DNA from: Torreya grandis
Lineage: Eukaryota > Streptophyta > Pinopsida > Cupressales > Taxaceae
NCBI GenBank assembly: GCA_037957365.1
Contig: JARHVA010000157.1
Location: 6,105,501-6,169,500, forward strand
Direction: 5' to 3'
Length of the DNA stretch: 64,000 nt
Below are positions 45,400 to 56,885 of the stretch, one piece after another. The stretch's first letter is position 1; every line of letters starts with the position of its first letter. The translations under genes were made by a program, and so were the position numbers. Under the pieces are notes generated by a model that was not told the origin of the DNA, did no database searches, and saw nothing but the letters and a program-made list of their open reading frames with translations.

Positions 45400-46010
45400 A
45401 AGAATATATGTGGATCTAGTAAAGATAAAATCCATCAAAGGAATGACTGACACCCAAAAATGTTCATGAGGTGCATAGTTTTATGGGTTTAATGGATATT
45501 ATAGGAAGTTTATACCCAAAATTTCTAATATAGATAACCCCATCACCTCTTTGCAATAGAGAAAGTAATGGTTCTTGTGGAGTGATAAGCTAGAAGAAGC
45601 ATTTCAAATCCTAAAAAATAGGCTTACTTATACTCTAGTGTTATGTGTTTTAGATCTAAATGGCCATTTTGTTATGGTAACAAATGCTTTTAGGGATGGT
45701 CTACGTGGATTATTTATGTAAGAAGGCTTAGTAGTAGCAAATGAATCAATAAAAATGAATTCTTATAAAGCCAATTATGCTCCACATGACTTATAATTAG
45801 CTATCATAGTGCATGTTTTATAGGTTTGGAGACATTATCTATTAGGAAAACCTTTTGAACTCAAGACTAACAATCTAGGGCTCAAGTATATCTTCACACA
45901 TCTAAATTTAAACACTCGATAGAGGTGATGGATTGAGTTTTTATCAGACAATAACTTTGATATTATCTATATAAAAATTAGAACATAGTTACAAATGCTC
46001 TTAGCTTGAG
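45400..46010 (+). pseudogene. Element D RT thumb and RNase H, decayed
   Basis: FNGYYRKFIPKISNI (about 45490), then SDKLEEAFQILKNRLTYTLV, FVMVTNAFRDGLRGLFM, APHDL-stop-LAIIVHVL, WRHYLLGKPFELKTNN, LGLKYIFTH and R-WIEFLSDNNFDIIYI. These are the usual landmarks after RT: fGYYRrF, a D-AS-x-GLG-like block (here TNAFRDGLRG, with the first catalytic Asp replaced by Asn), and the H-RPF-TDH segment (here KTNN). It has numerous stops. Confidence 0.82.
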
Positions 46011-46195
46011 AAGCTACATAACAACTATGGATACTATTAAAGCTAACTTTCATGATTAGTTTCTAAAATCCTCTTCAAGAGATACTTTTATGAGTAGGTT
46101 AGGAAAGCTTTGGTATAAAATCCTTAATCTCATAGATATGCAGGATTCAATTTTGAGAAAGATGGACTCCTAAAGTTTAATGTGAGAATATATGT

Positions 46196-46424
46196 GCTAG
46201 ATAAAGAGAATTTAAGAGTCAAGTGATTAAGGAGTTACATAATTCTCCTTATTCTAGTCAACTAGGAGTGACCAAGCTAATTCCAGAGTTGAGATATTTA
46301 TATTTTTGGAAAGGAATCAAGAAATATGTAGTTGATTTTATGAAAAAATGTTTAAAATGTCAACAAGTGAAAGTAGAACATGATCATCCAACAGGGTTGT
46401 TTTACCCTCATGACATTGTATAAT
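46196..46424 (+). pseudogene. Element D integrase zinc-binding domain
   Basis: An open stretch IKELHNSPYSSQLGVTKLIP, LRYLYFWKGIKKYVVDFMKK and CLKCQQVKVEHDHPTGLFYP. This is the Gypsy integrase HHCC domain; C-x2-C is intact but the second His reads Gln (YSSQLG, normally YS-x-H-x-G). Confidence 0.88.
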
Positions 46425-46835
46425 TGAAGTGGAAAGTCATTAGCATGGACTTTATCTAAGGACTATCCATGTCAATAAATATGCATGATATGATATTAGT
46501 GGTGGATGATAAATTAACCAATGTGGTACAATCTATACTGGCCAATTTGATAGATGATGCAACAATTCTAGAAAAAAGGTTTGTATAAGAAATTTACAAA
46601 TTTTATGTAATTTTAGAGAAAATAATTTTTGATAGAGACCCTCATATGACCTCTAAATTTTGGTAAAAGCTTAATGCAACCTTGGTAACCCAACTTAATT
46701 TTAGCAAAACCTATCATCCTAAAATAGATGGACAATTAGAGTATTTTTTGAGAATGTATTCCATGAACCAATAATACAAGTGGGAATACTATATTCCATT
46801 ATTTGAGTTTGCATAGAATAATTCTTTCCATATTG
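46425..46835 (+). pseudogene. Element D integrase catalytic core, interrupted
   Basis: Continues LKWKVISMDFI-stop-GLS, VVDDKLTNVVQSILAN, then IFDRDPHMTSKFW, KTYHPKIDGQLEYFLRM and PLFEFA-stop-NNSFHIEAN. The first two catalytic Asp (SMDFI and DRDP) are readable; the Glu region (DGQLEYFLR) is recognisable. The frame is then broken at about 46830 by the foldback and the LTR-like insert; the continuation is at 47850. Confidence 0.8.
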
Positions 46836-47002
46836 AAGCAAATTTCTAGTAAAACTATGTGAATTTTTTAGATCAACGTTCCAGATTATACTTCATGAAC
46901 TATCATCAGGATGAGAGAATATAGTATGATAGTTCATGGAGTGTGATTTGAAACATTGATCATTTTTTTTCACATGGTTTTAATATAAATTTGCTTCAAT
47001 AT
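46830..47002. repeat. 173-bp foldback (inverted repeat with 78-nt arms)
   Basis: Arm 46830-46907 and arm 46925-47002 are reverse complements at roughly four of five positions, with a 17-base loop. The outer ends ATATTGAAGCAAATTT and AAATTTGCTTCAATAT are perfect. It could be a MITE-like foldback or an imperfect small-RNA hairpin. No clear TSD. Confidence 0.85.
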
Positions 47003-47845
47003 CTTCATGGACTATTTAAATAATTTCTCTTTAATTATTTTTGTATACACCTAAATCTGCTCACCCTGATATTTCTACTAATTTCACTAATTTAATCCAT
47101 AATCACATTCCATAGCTAACTAATTTATATCTTAATTCCTACATAAAATCCCCCACATCCCATGAACCTTAATCTCAATTAATCACCCTCATTAACCCAT
47201 CAGCTAAGACTGATTACCTACTAATCTACCTATTAGCCCACTTACCAATTTAAAAATCCCTTTTATTCACCTACCCATCTACCACCCTACTAACCTAGCC
47301 TTTCCTACACCCCTAATCCCTAATGGATATTATAGAATTAGAGGATTATAGAATCTCCTCTAACTTAGCCTTCCACATATAGAACCCTCTATTCTAGAGG
47401 TTTCTAAGGAATTAAAAATTCCTTGAAAATTACCCAACCATTGATCTCAATAGCTCAAGATAAAATATGAGCCATCGATTTTCCCTCCCATGGATTATAT
47501 AAACAAGACACTCCTCCATTGAAGGCAATACATGAATCCATAAAATCTTCATGTCCATATGATCAACTAGTAACTACATGAATTTCATGCTACCAATCCA
47601 TAGTCCATAAACATTGATCAAGCAATCATAATGTCAAAATTCTGAGTCCATGGTAATCTACAATCAACATTCTACTTAAATATATTTGAAGGATGCTAGT
47701 TGAAGTAAGAAATCGATAAGAATATCTTCATCTATTCTAATTTGCTTCCATAATCTCAACTAATGGTAGTTTGATATTTTGGGTTTAAATTGCATAGTTT
47801 GATCCATTTGCTCAAAATTCCTACTACACTTTCCTTTTAACTTTG
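47003..47845. mobile_element. LTR-like insert inside element D integrase
   Basis: About 0.85 kb with no reading frame separates two halves of the integrase. It resembles an LTR in having a mid-length TATATAAAC (about 47496) preceded by ATAGAATCTCCTCTA and an AATTAAAAATTCCTTG segment, an arrangement also seen at 56990-57190. TG...CA ends and a TSD could not be fixed. A solo LTR or a short non-autonomous element is the best guess. Confidence 0.4.
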
Positions 47846-47849
47846 AAAA

Positions 47850-48400
47850 TGGCACATTTTGAGGCTCTATATGGAAAAAATGTAGAAAACTTATCATCTA
47901 AGATAAATTAAAGGATAGAGTAGCTTTTGAGCCTGAAATACTTATTGAAATGGAAAAATAGGGGTAACTGATTCAAAAAGGTCTATCTGAAGCCAAGGAT
48001 AGGCAAAAAAGTTATGCCAATTTAAAAATAATAGCAAGGTAATTCTCAATTGGAGACAACATTTTTTGCATGTTAAACCACAAAAGAGCTTGATCAAATT
48101 TGAAAAATAAGCTAAATTAACACTTTAATATGGAATAACTATTCTCGAAGTGATTAACCTTGTTGCATATAGACTTGCTTTACCACTAATACTTACTTAA
48201 ATTCATAATATTTTTCATGTGTCTTATTTGAAGAGACATGTGGTTGATCCCTCTCATGTCCTTGATTGGAATTCCTTGCAGATATTGGATCTATGAGTGG
48301 TAACAATATTGCAACTCAAAATACTTGAAACACGCAAGCTTAGATTGTGTAATAAAGAAATGTCTCACTACAATGTTTAGTGGGACTAATATTTTGAAGA
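47850..48400 (+). pseudogene. Element D integrase end and C-terminal tail
   Basis: MAHFEALYGKN starts at 47849, and the tail follows in shifting frames: VAFEPEILIEMEK, LSEAKDRQKSYA, FSIGDNIFLHVKPQKSLIKF, LALPL and IHNIFHVSYLKRHVVDPSH (48201-48260), then VLDWNSLQILDL. These are the end of the DDE core and the GPY/F-type tail of Gypsy integrase. No chromodomain could be read after it. Confidence 0.82.
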
Positions 48401-48507
48401 TAGTGTCATAAGTTATTTACACATTTATTTACTTGATATATTGTGATAAATTTATGGCAATTATTGTATGTTTATTTTACTAATGTCATCAAGATGATGA
48501 GTTTTCT

Positions 48508-48520
48508 AAGAGGGGAAGGA
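48508..48520 (+). promoter_or_regulatory. Element D polypurine tract
   Basis: AAGAGGGGAAGGA immediately before TGTTACATCTG of the 3' LTR. Confidence 0.85.
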
Positions 48521-51500
48521 TGTTACATCTGATCCACCCTAGTAGAAAATACTATGACTATGTTTATTTTAACATTAGAGATAGTAGATTGTTATTTTAT
48601 TGATGTTGTAGTTAGTTAATTGATGGTGTTAGCATGATAAACATGAATTTGTAACATTTCAATGATTATGGAAATCATATGCTATTTTTTTTTGTATTTT
48701 TATATAAATTTAACAATTTATTTAATGTACTATTTTATGTCAATATTTTTAGATGTTTATGATTATAATAGACTAACTACCTTCTTTCTTTCATAGAGGT
48801 GAATACATGATACCTTATCCATTACCTCACAAAAAAATCCTAAGGGAGAGAATCACAGGGGAGATGAAGGTAGATCACAATAGATGGGGGCATAAAGAGA
48901 AAATATAGAATAGTCGTACACCCAAATATATTATTTTATTTTCATGATAATCATGCTATGTGCTTTCACTTAAGATAGTTTGTGCTTATAGTAGTCGGGA
49001 TGGGTATAAGCTATATAGAGTTAGAGTATGCACCCCATATATATAGTTGGCTCCTTAGAAAAGAAAGTCTCTATCAACTATAGAGAGGGGGGGGGGAATA
49101 CTTGCATGCTTACATTTGATTTTGCTTGCTAAGTGTATTCTTGTATTGTTTAGATATTTTTTGAGTTATATGATTACATTGCTTATTTAATTGGATATGT
49201 TTTTGTAATATTCTATTTGGGATATGTGACAGCCATTTATCTCTTTAATATTTGTGTGGATTTCTTATGATTTAGATGGTCTATGCATCATAGTTTTGTT
49301 TGCATAGTCATATTTGTATTTAATTGCGAAGTATTATCTTAGTATTGTTCCTATAGTCATGTTTGTAGAGGTACAAATTTAAAGCATATTAGTAACATGA
49401 ATTTATTGGTTTTAAACTTTATATTATTAATTTCAAAATGAATAAACATTTTTTAGGGTTGATTTGATTTACTAACCACCATGGGTGATGTAGATTTCAC
49501 AACTCTTTGGATAAAATGGAAACATTTGGAGGAGGGAGAAAATAATAAAGTTTTAAATAATGGATATACAAACATAAAGTAATGAATAATTAAGTCAATC
49601 CTAATTATTGTAAAAGGCTCATCATTATTGTAAAATTTGAAGTGGGAAGATTAAAAGGTTTTGATGTTATAACTCAGGTTTTAAGGATTTTGTTTGGATT
49701 TTGGAAACCCTATGTGGTGTTTTAGCGTAATTATATTTGAAACTTGGTGATGGGCTTGACTAGCTAGTAATGCATGCATTTAGTAGTACTTGGTTACCGT
49801 TAGAAAAGAACTAGTTCATTGCATACATAATGACATGAAATAATGAAGCTGAATAAAATGATGACAAAAAGAAAAGAAGGCAAGGAGATGAACATGAATT
49901 TTATGAAGAAAGAATAAGAAGGTAGCTGAGACTCTATTGTTCAAGTAAAAATTAACTACCATTTCTCATATCCAGGCAACAACTATGTGGACTTCTCATG
50001 AGTTAGAAGAGAATAAATGGGGGTTTTGTTTATTTGTACTTGATTAAAAATGATTGTTTGCATCAAATATGCAAGTAGAGAATATGATTTTAAACCATTA
50101 TAAAGAAAAGGGGTTTTATTTTATGGGTATGTGGTTAAGCAGAGGTTGTAGTTTTTGTTACTACCCTTGTGCCTGAAGCACCATATACTTAGTTGTTACA
50201 ATGAAACTCTTTTTATTTGTAAAAACCATTGAAAATTGATTGATATGAGAAATAAAAATTAGATTACCTTCCTTGGAGTCGATTGTTTGTTTAATATTAT
50301 GGTTATTAAATTATAGATAAAACTTGCCACCCATGTAGACCTGCGAGTGAGAGTTGGCTCTCACCCGCAGGCCCATAGGGGTAATATTTAGGTTGAAACA
50401 ATTTTGACTTATACAAGTTTGATATTCATGTTGGAATATCCTTTGTTTTGGTGAGATAATAATGATTTTAATCTAAGTTACAATATTGTTTTAAAATAAC
50501 TATAATATTTATATTTTGTTTGTTAAAGGTAAAAAATACTACAAACTTGTCTTATGGAGTGGCCATGCTATTATAAAATGACATAATTAAATTAAAGACC
50601 CTTGTTTTGAGCATAATAACTTATCATTGTGATTTCAAATCAAATTTGTGATAACACGATGATTTTTTGTCTAGGGTTGGTTAATGTTAAAATGAGATGG
50701 TTAAATTGACCTCAAGTAGACCCTATGGTGTTAAAATTGGATAAATAAAATATGGTTGAGCGTATCCCTTTCCTTAGGGTTATTATTAATAAATTCCAAC
50801 CTTTCTTGGGGTAATCAGGTTATTCATAGAGGTTGTAGCTAGGTATAGAAGTATATAAAAATGAAATTAAAGCTTACTCATAGTTTAATCTCTCTCTCTT
50901 TATAAGAAGAGGTATCTTAAATATGTAATCATGATATGTGGAAGGATATATAAATGATTAAGGGAAGACAAAAGTATATAATAAGTTATAAAAATTATGT
51001 TTTACCCAATTGTAAATGCATTTAATGTCAGTATGAAGGGCATGTAGTTACAAGGCTCGTAGTGACAATCATTCACTTAACAACCCATAATAAGAGGTTT
51101 GGAGTTGAAAATAGTGCTCGTTATGTTTGATGGACATTATGTTAAAATATCACATGTAAAAATATGTTAAGATTGTTTTCACTTAAATGAAATTAAATTT
51201 ACTACAATATTATAGGAAACTTGGATGAAGTTTAGAGTCATAACTAGATTTAATTATCACCGAGTCTTTATTTTATTATATGAATGCATGATGGTCTGAT
51301 ATATGGTTGAGTCTCTATTTTCTTATATGAGTAAATGATGCTATGATTTATGAATGAATTTATATTTGACTTAGTTATTATGTAATTATATGATTGAATG
51401 ATTGGCCATGGAAATTAATATGTGAAATGTAAGGTGCATAACTTTACATGATGAATATGATTAGTTGATTATCTTACTCAAGTTTATGACTTTGGTATTT

Positions 51501-52514
51501 TATTAAAATGATTCTAAAAGTATCAACTTGTTAGTGTATCTCATTGGATTATTTATGTGATTTTATCATGAATAATTATGGTTTTGTGATTAGTGCAAAA
51601 TAGTCATCCTTATCATTAGAGGATGATGAGTGATGGGTAGGGTGCCTCTTTTTAAGTCACTCATCATCAATTAATGAGAAGGATAACATTATTTTTATAT
51701 ATAGTAGAGATTATTGATGATGTGGACTATGACCCAACTTATCTTGAAGTTTAAAATCTATAAAAAATTCCTTGGCCAAAGTAATGTTATAGTTGTATAC
51801 ATTATTTGCCCAATGTACTTTCTAGTTTACATGTATGAGTGATGTCATATTAGATATAGGTGTATCCATGGTCTATATGAATGATGCATGTAATAGTGAT
51901 TGTACTTTCACATCGTTCTAGATTAATTTTTGATGTCTACATTGCCATTATCAGCCCCTTTGTGATGGCAAGGGCCACTCCCAATGGGGAGGTGTGTGGG
52001 GGACCATTGGTCTTTGGTTGGAGGTAAAAAATCTCAATGATTCTCTCCCTCATTAAAACTTATCAAAACTAATAATAGTTGCTTACTCATGGATTTTTAG
52101 CTCTGATTACTCATGGAACTATTACACATTTGATGTATTTATTGTACTATTCAATAGTGGCTGATGATTGTATTATATTCTAATGTATATTTGTATGCAT
52201 TGAATAAAAGAGGTCATGATTAAATTTATTGTATGATAATAAGTATTATGCTATTTTTAGTTGATGTTAATTTATTTGGTGTTGTACCTTGAATTATGTA
52301 TTGTTAAAATTGTATAGTTGAGAGTTATTTATTGCTCATATTTGTGCCATACTATTTAAGCACCAAGAGGACATATTTATATTTAGCATATGATTCAATA
52401 TAATCTAAATATATTGTATTTATTAATTTATAATACAATGGTTGATGACTAAATAGTAACTGAAATAAGGTAAAACCTATTAATCATGAATAGTAATGAC
52501 CCTAAATGTAAAAA
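48521..52514 (+). repeat. Element D 3' LTR (about 4.0 kb)
   Basis: Starts TGTTACATCTGATCCACC and aligns with the 5' LTR, keeping about 1.2 kb (50650-51830) that the 5' copy lacks. It also has a ~115-bp insert at 48982-49098 ending in a run of ten G (49087-49096), and a 28-bp-arm hairpin at 51606-51684. Confidence 0.82.
51606..51684. repeat. Hairpin with 28-bp arms in element D 3' LTR
   Basis: Arm 51606-51633 and arm 51657-51684 are reverse complements with about four mismatches; the inner 12 bases GATGATGAGTGA pair perfectly. Loop of 23 bases. It lies in the part missing from the 5' LTR. Confidence 0.75.
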
Positions 52515-53918
52515 AATAATGTATGGTAAAATTTTTAGTTTAAAACTAGTTGGTTGTAACACTATCAATGTATGGTACATGTATATCCTAGCATACATAG
52601 TTTCAAGTATAGATATATGTTAAGAATGAGAAAGGTAGTGATAAATGATCATATACTGGGTACTTGAAACAAATATAGAATAACTTGGATGAGATGCATG
52701 ATATCCATCATGGAATTAAAAATGGGAATATGCATGATATACATCATGGCATCATAAAATAAGAAAATAAACACAAATAAGAGTCATGACCATGGCACAC
52801 TCACAAAGAGTACACTCAAGAAGGCCAAGGGTCCACATACAAGGGGCATATTTAAATGTTACTCACATGCATATAAGCATACAATAAGGATCAGAGATGC
52901 AAACAAGGACATGTTTAAATGTTAACAATCTAAAGTAAAAAGTACATACAAAGCATGAATCAAACAAAAAAAACATGATAAACATGCATGAATAAGTGAA
53001 ATTAATCTACATTAAAAATTTGTAACATCATGATTTTCAAGAATTTAGGTATCAAGTAAGATAATAATGTTAATGTATGTGAGCCACTAATGATATATTT
53101 TGCACAATGTATTGGACTAAAATATGAACGTGGACTGAAGTATGAATAATAGGGATAGTCACAGAATGATAAAACATGGGTAAAAATATTTCCCTAGAAA
53201 ACTTGCTGAGATGTAAATAAGTTTTAGGAGACCCGTGAATGGTTTGAATCTGAATAAGTAGAGTCTGTGTTCATTGGGATGTGGTCGCTAGAATCAGAGA
53301 AGAGCATAGTGTGTGACTGTTTAAGTTAGAGAGATTTTATTTGTGTCAATTTTCTGGGTCTAAAATAGTATTGCCATTAACAATTATATCTAAAAGTTAT
53401 GTTCCATAACTCAGTCAAGTAAACTTGTGGAATATATTTGATATAAGCCTAGATATAGAGCAGTGCTACATATATTGAAGCACAAGTCAATTTATGTAAA
53501 TGAAGTACATATATAATTTATAGGTCCTAATTTTTACAAGTTTATGAAATATTCAATTTTTTTAATTTTTTGAATATAATTATATGATAAATAAAGAACC
53601 TATGTACAAATAATGATGGTACTATGTGGAAAGTATATCATTAAGGGGATGCCTCTCTGTAGGTGTTGGATCATATGTATTTTTAAATTTTAATTACATT
53701 ATCATACTTATCATGTGTATTAGTCATGTCATTCCAATGATATTCTACATAAATATTATCATCAACATAAGATAGATCCAACTTACTAAATTGTTCTTGA
53801 GATTATGATATGTCATTCTGATCATCTTTTATATTCGTGTATGTATAACTAACTACCTTTTACTATGGTATTGACCATTTTGATTTCTTTTTTGTAATAT
53901 GTACTATGTCATGTGCCT
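52515..53918. other. Unidentified AT-rich sequence
   Basis: No credible frame or repeat boundary. On the minus strand this would be where RT follows the protease relic at 53919-54422, but no RT motif is visible. Confidence 0.5.
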
Positions 53919-54422
53919 CTATTGATATTCCATTAGTTGTATTTGATTAAATTTTAGTTGAAGACATGATTTATTTTTGCTATTTTTCTCTAAATATGTT
54001 CCTTCTTTTGAAATTAAAGTGATTGTGCATTCATGTTCAATTGTAATGCAACATTTATGTTTATCAACCATTCCTCCTATTGATTTTACCCATGATCCTC
54101 CAAGCCCAACATTGTATTCATTTGGATTAGAAATAATGTGGAAAGTAAGATAACACACTTTCAAAATAAATAAAATGCTTAACTTAATTGATCTTACACA
54201 TGTTGTAGATGCATTAGTTTGATCTAAGTGTTGAATATTATATCCAAGAGATACAATAAATGACATACAACAAAAATTTGTTTCTTGATAGTCCATAACC
54301 TTAACATCGATAAATTTATTTCCATCTATGTGAGTAGTGATAGTGAAAGGTTTTTGATATGAAGAAAGAATTGTAATTTCCTTCTTTAGAACCATACTTG
54401 TAACATTAGCTTTTGTATGCAT
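53919..54422 (-). pseudogene. Tat-like Gypsy protease relic
   Basis: A 167-codon open frame on the minus strand. It reads LSSYQKPFTITTHIDG near the start, MSFIVSLGYNIQHLDQTN in the middle, then LTFHIISNPNEYNVGLG and GSWVKSIGGMVDKHKCCITI, and ends with the NQIQLMEYQ tail. The arrangement (a set of LxxLG near the flap, then F-x-V/I-x2-x-x-YN-x-LLGR-x-W and G-x-V/M-x-S/D) fits the aspartic protease of Tat/Athila-type plant Gypsy elements. The D-[ST]-G motif that should precede MSFIVSLG is not intact (VMDYQETNF). Upstream on the same strand is a matching zinc module (54690-54870). No RT follows. I infer the family from motif order; a database search would settle it. Confidence 0.6.
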
Positions 54423-54689
54423 CTCTTTATTTTTAACTTATTTTTTTATAAATCCTTTCTTAAAAATACTTTATTGCTCAGGTTGAATTTTTTTCGTAGC
54501 TTTTATTCTTGCTATTTTTGTAACACTTCCTTTGTGATACATTATTTTGTGATCGATCTTTTTCATCTTGTGCCTTTTGTAATTTTACTTGTTCTAATTA
54601 GGCATTTTGAATATTTTCTTACGTTAAATTATCCTTTGGTAGCCATACTTTTTTTTACATTTTGAACTTATAATTTAGGAGATGCAATC

Positions 54690-54870
54690 ATAATGTGAAT
54701 GGGTTTCTTGATTGATGTATCTATTATATGATCACCAATATCAATGATACACTATCTTTTATCTTCAAATCCAAACATCTATTTATATGATGCCCATGGA
54801 TTCTATGATACACATAATAGTATTTTGATCTTCTTAAAGGATGTATAGGAGGTAGTTTGATTAGCTTTTT
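54690..54870 (-). pseudogene. Tat-like gag zinc module relic
   Basis: On the minus strand, PPIHPLRRSKYYYVYHRIHG, HHINRCLDLKIKD and, after a frameshift, LIDIGDHIIDTSIKKP. The YH-GH-C-LK order is the same as the zinc modules of element A, with the first Cys read as Tyr. Its position, upstream of the protease relic on the same strand, supports both calls. Confidence 0.6.
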
Positions 54871-56526
54871 CAGAAGCGTTTGTCTTAGAATCTCACTCAA
54901 AATATTATTAGTCTTTCATATACTTTTTTAAGTATTAGTTGTAGATGTATCTTGTTTTAGCTTCCAATCTTGACATGAAGTCTTGTTAGGCATAAAATTT
55001 CTAGATGAAGAGATAAATGCGTCATTAACACTGACATATTTTGAATTCTTTGGATATATGAACTAATTTTTCAATGATGTGATATTTGAACTAAAATACT
55101 ATTTTTTTGTAACTCTTATATTATCCTTCATGTAGTGACTATTTGATTTTGAAGGGCTTCACAAGCATAAAATCTAGGTAAATCTGATTGGATATCCATA
55201 CAAACACCATCAAGAGATGTGAGAGGTGGATGGGGGTGAGTAAGGACATGTTGGCTACCTTAATTTTTCATTATAGGGTGGGATCCCTTATCTCTTGGGA
55301 TAGTGATATCATGGACCTGATTAGAAGGAAAATAACTATCACCATCTTGAAGAGGGTTGGTAGGAGTTAGCATAAACATAGAAGGTGTATTATGATTAAG
55401 TGTACCTTGATTTTATTATATATTAATGTTTCCAAATTTATTTCATAATTATTAAATATATTGAATATTTGTAGTTGACACCATGCAATTAGAATAATTA
55501 TTGCTTAAAAACACCATGGAGTTGAGCAAAAGAAGGTGGTCACAAGTGCATTATTTTAGCATTAAATTTTAATTTATGTGTCTATAGTGAGAGAAATACA
55601 CATGGATTGATTTACATCGTTGGGGTATTAGATATGTAAGAAACAATCCATCATAAAATGTGGGTGATTTAGGTCAGCTCAACCCATTACTCTTTCTTGG
55701 TTTTTGTAAGTTCTTAACCCTCATAAACACACCTAGGGTTTCAAGGCAAAGGATATTGATTTGCGCACACATTTGGGTTCAAGATCATAAACACAGAGCA
55801 ACTAGAGATAAATGCATGTGATTGTACATTCATTGTTCTTATTTTTCACAAATTAGTATTGACCAATGATACTGACCCAATCTAGTAGAATTGACCCTAT
55901 GCAAATAGATATCCAATTACAAAATCACACAAACCACATGCCTAATTTATCCTAATTTTTACTTTCATAATACAATCACAATAAAAACTCAACCTACAAA
56001 ATTATGTACTCATCCCTTTGTTATACCTATTATATTTAGCATATTCTATTTGTCAAATTATTACAATCGATTTTAGTATTTTACTTTCAAATGTATGCTT
56101 GAATGTCACATCTTAATATCTAAGTTACTATACATAGTTTTATCCTATTAGGGTTATCTTTAATTGCATTAATACAAATTAAAGTAAAACATATTGGTGA
56201 ACCTATACACATTGATCAAACTATCCTTTCAAGGTTTCATATATTTTGTCTTAGGGTTTCAAATCTTAGTTTTGATTTTCCTACATAAAAAATATTTTTT
56301 TTGGTCACATGGTTTCAAGATCTGATTTTTGATTTATATACACAACTAATATTTTCACATTTGGTGCTAGCCTCCAAATAATTATACATATTAGTCATGC
56401 CCATATTGAATGAACATTATTTGTTAATATAAGTAATGAAATTACTCTTTTCATATTATTCTACATGGATAATGTACCTTATTTGGATCAATTATTGTTC
56501 GAATATTAATATTTATGGGTTTACTT
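54871..56526. other. Unidentified sequence, partly repetitive
   Basis: May include more of the minus-strand gag relic at 54871-55400 (stop-ridden). An 80-bp stretch at 55515-55595 is similar to 38155-38235. Otherwise nothing is recognised. Confidence 0.45.
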
Positions 56527-56885
56527 TAGTGGCCCACATTATCCTATAGTTAAACTAGTAAATATTAGATTTACTATTTAATTAAAAAAAAAGTATTTAT
56601 AACTTGTGTTATGCAAATATAAACTTATACATATAAAAATGTATGTAAATAATTAATTAAACTAGTTGTGAAAGAGAAAAGGTATAACCACTCAGTTATA
56701 GCCATTCACTAGTTATGTATTAATTTTGTGTAAAATATAGATGAAAAAATATCAATAAATATAATACATTAAGAGGGTAAAGAATTATTATTGTGTAAAG
56801 AGAAGTGAGGTGAAAAGGAAGTTACTAGGTATAAAATATTTTTGAATTAATGGATATATGCTTTGTAGGTTTTCTCTCTCATTGA
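56527..56885 (+). repeat. Element F, left LTR-like copy
   Basis: About 350 bp that matches 62945-63286 in the same orientation, for example AAACTTATACATATAAAAAT, TTGTGAAAG-GAAAAGGTATA and GGGTAAAGAATTATTATT. Its TG end is decayed (TAGTGGCCCAC for TGTTGGAAGGG). The right end is not defined because the other copy is cut off. Confidence 0.65.

Larger units (their letters stand above)
39446..52514 (+). mobile_element. Element D: chromovirus-like Ty3/Gypsy LTR retrotransposon, old and decayed
   Basis: Two long direct repeats (39446 to about 42940, and 48521 to about 52514) begin TGTTACATNTGNTCCA. A Met-type primer site follows the first and a polypurine tract precedes the second. Between them lie recognisable gag, zinc knuckle, protease, RT, RNase H and integrase in Ty3/Gypsy order on the plus strand. 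All have stops, frameshifts and lost catalytic residues. The integrase is split by later insertions (46830-47845). The right ends of the LTRs are uncertain by some 10 bp because they run into A-rich sequence, and no TSD was identified. Chromovirus-like affiliation is judged from the RT and integrase motifs; no chromodomain could be confirmed. Confidence 0.87.

Noticed and set aside
49087..49096. G10 run as a G-quadruplex
   Set aside because: A single G run without the other three tracts nearby; not enough for a quadruplex claim.
54417..54665. 82-codon hydrophobic plus-strand frame
   Set aside because: Opposite strand of A-rich decayed gag sequence; the apparent hydrophobicity comes from T-rich codons.
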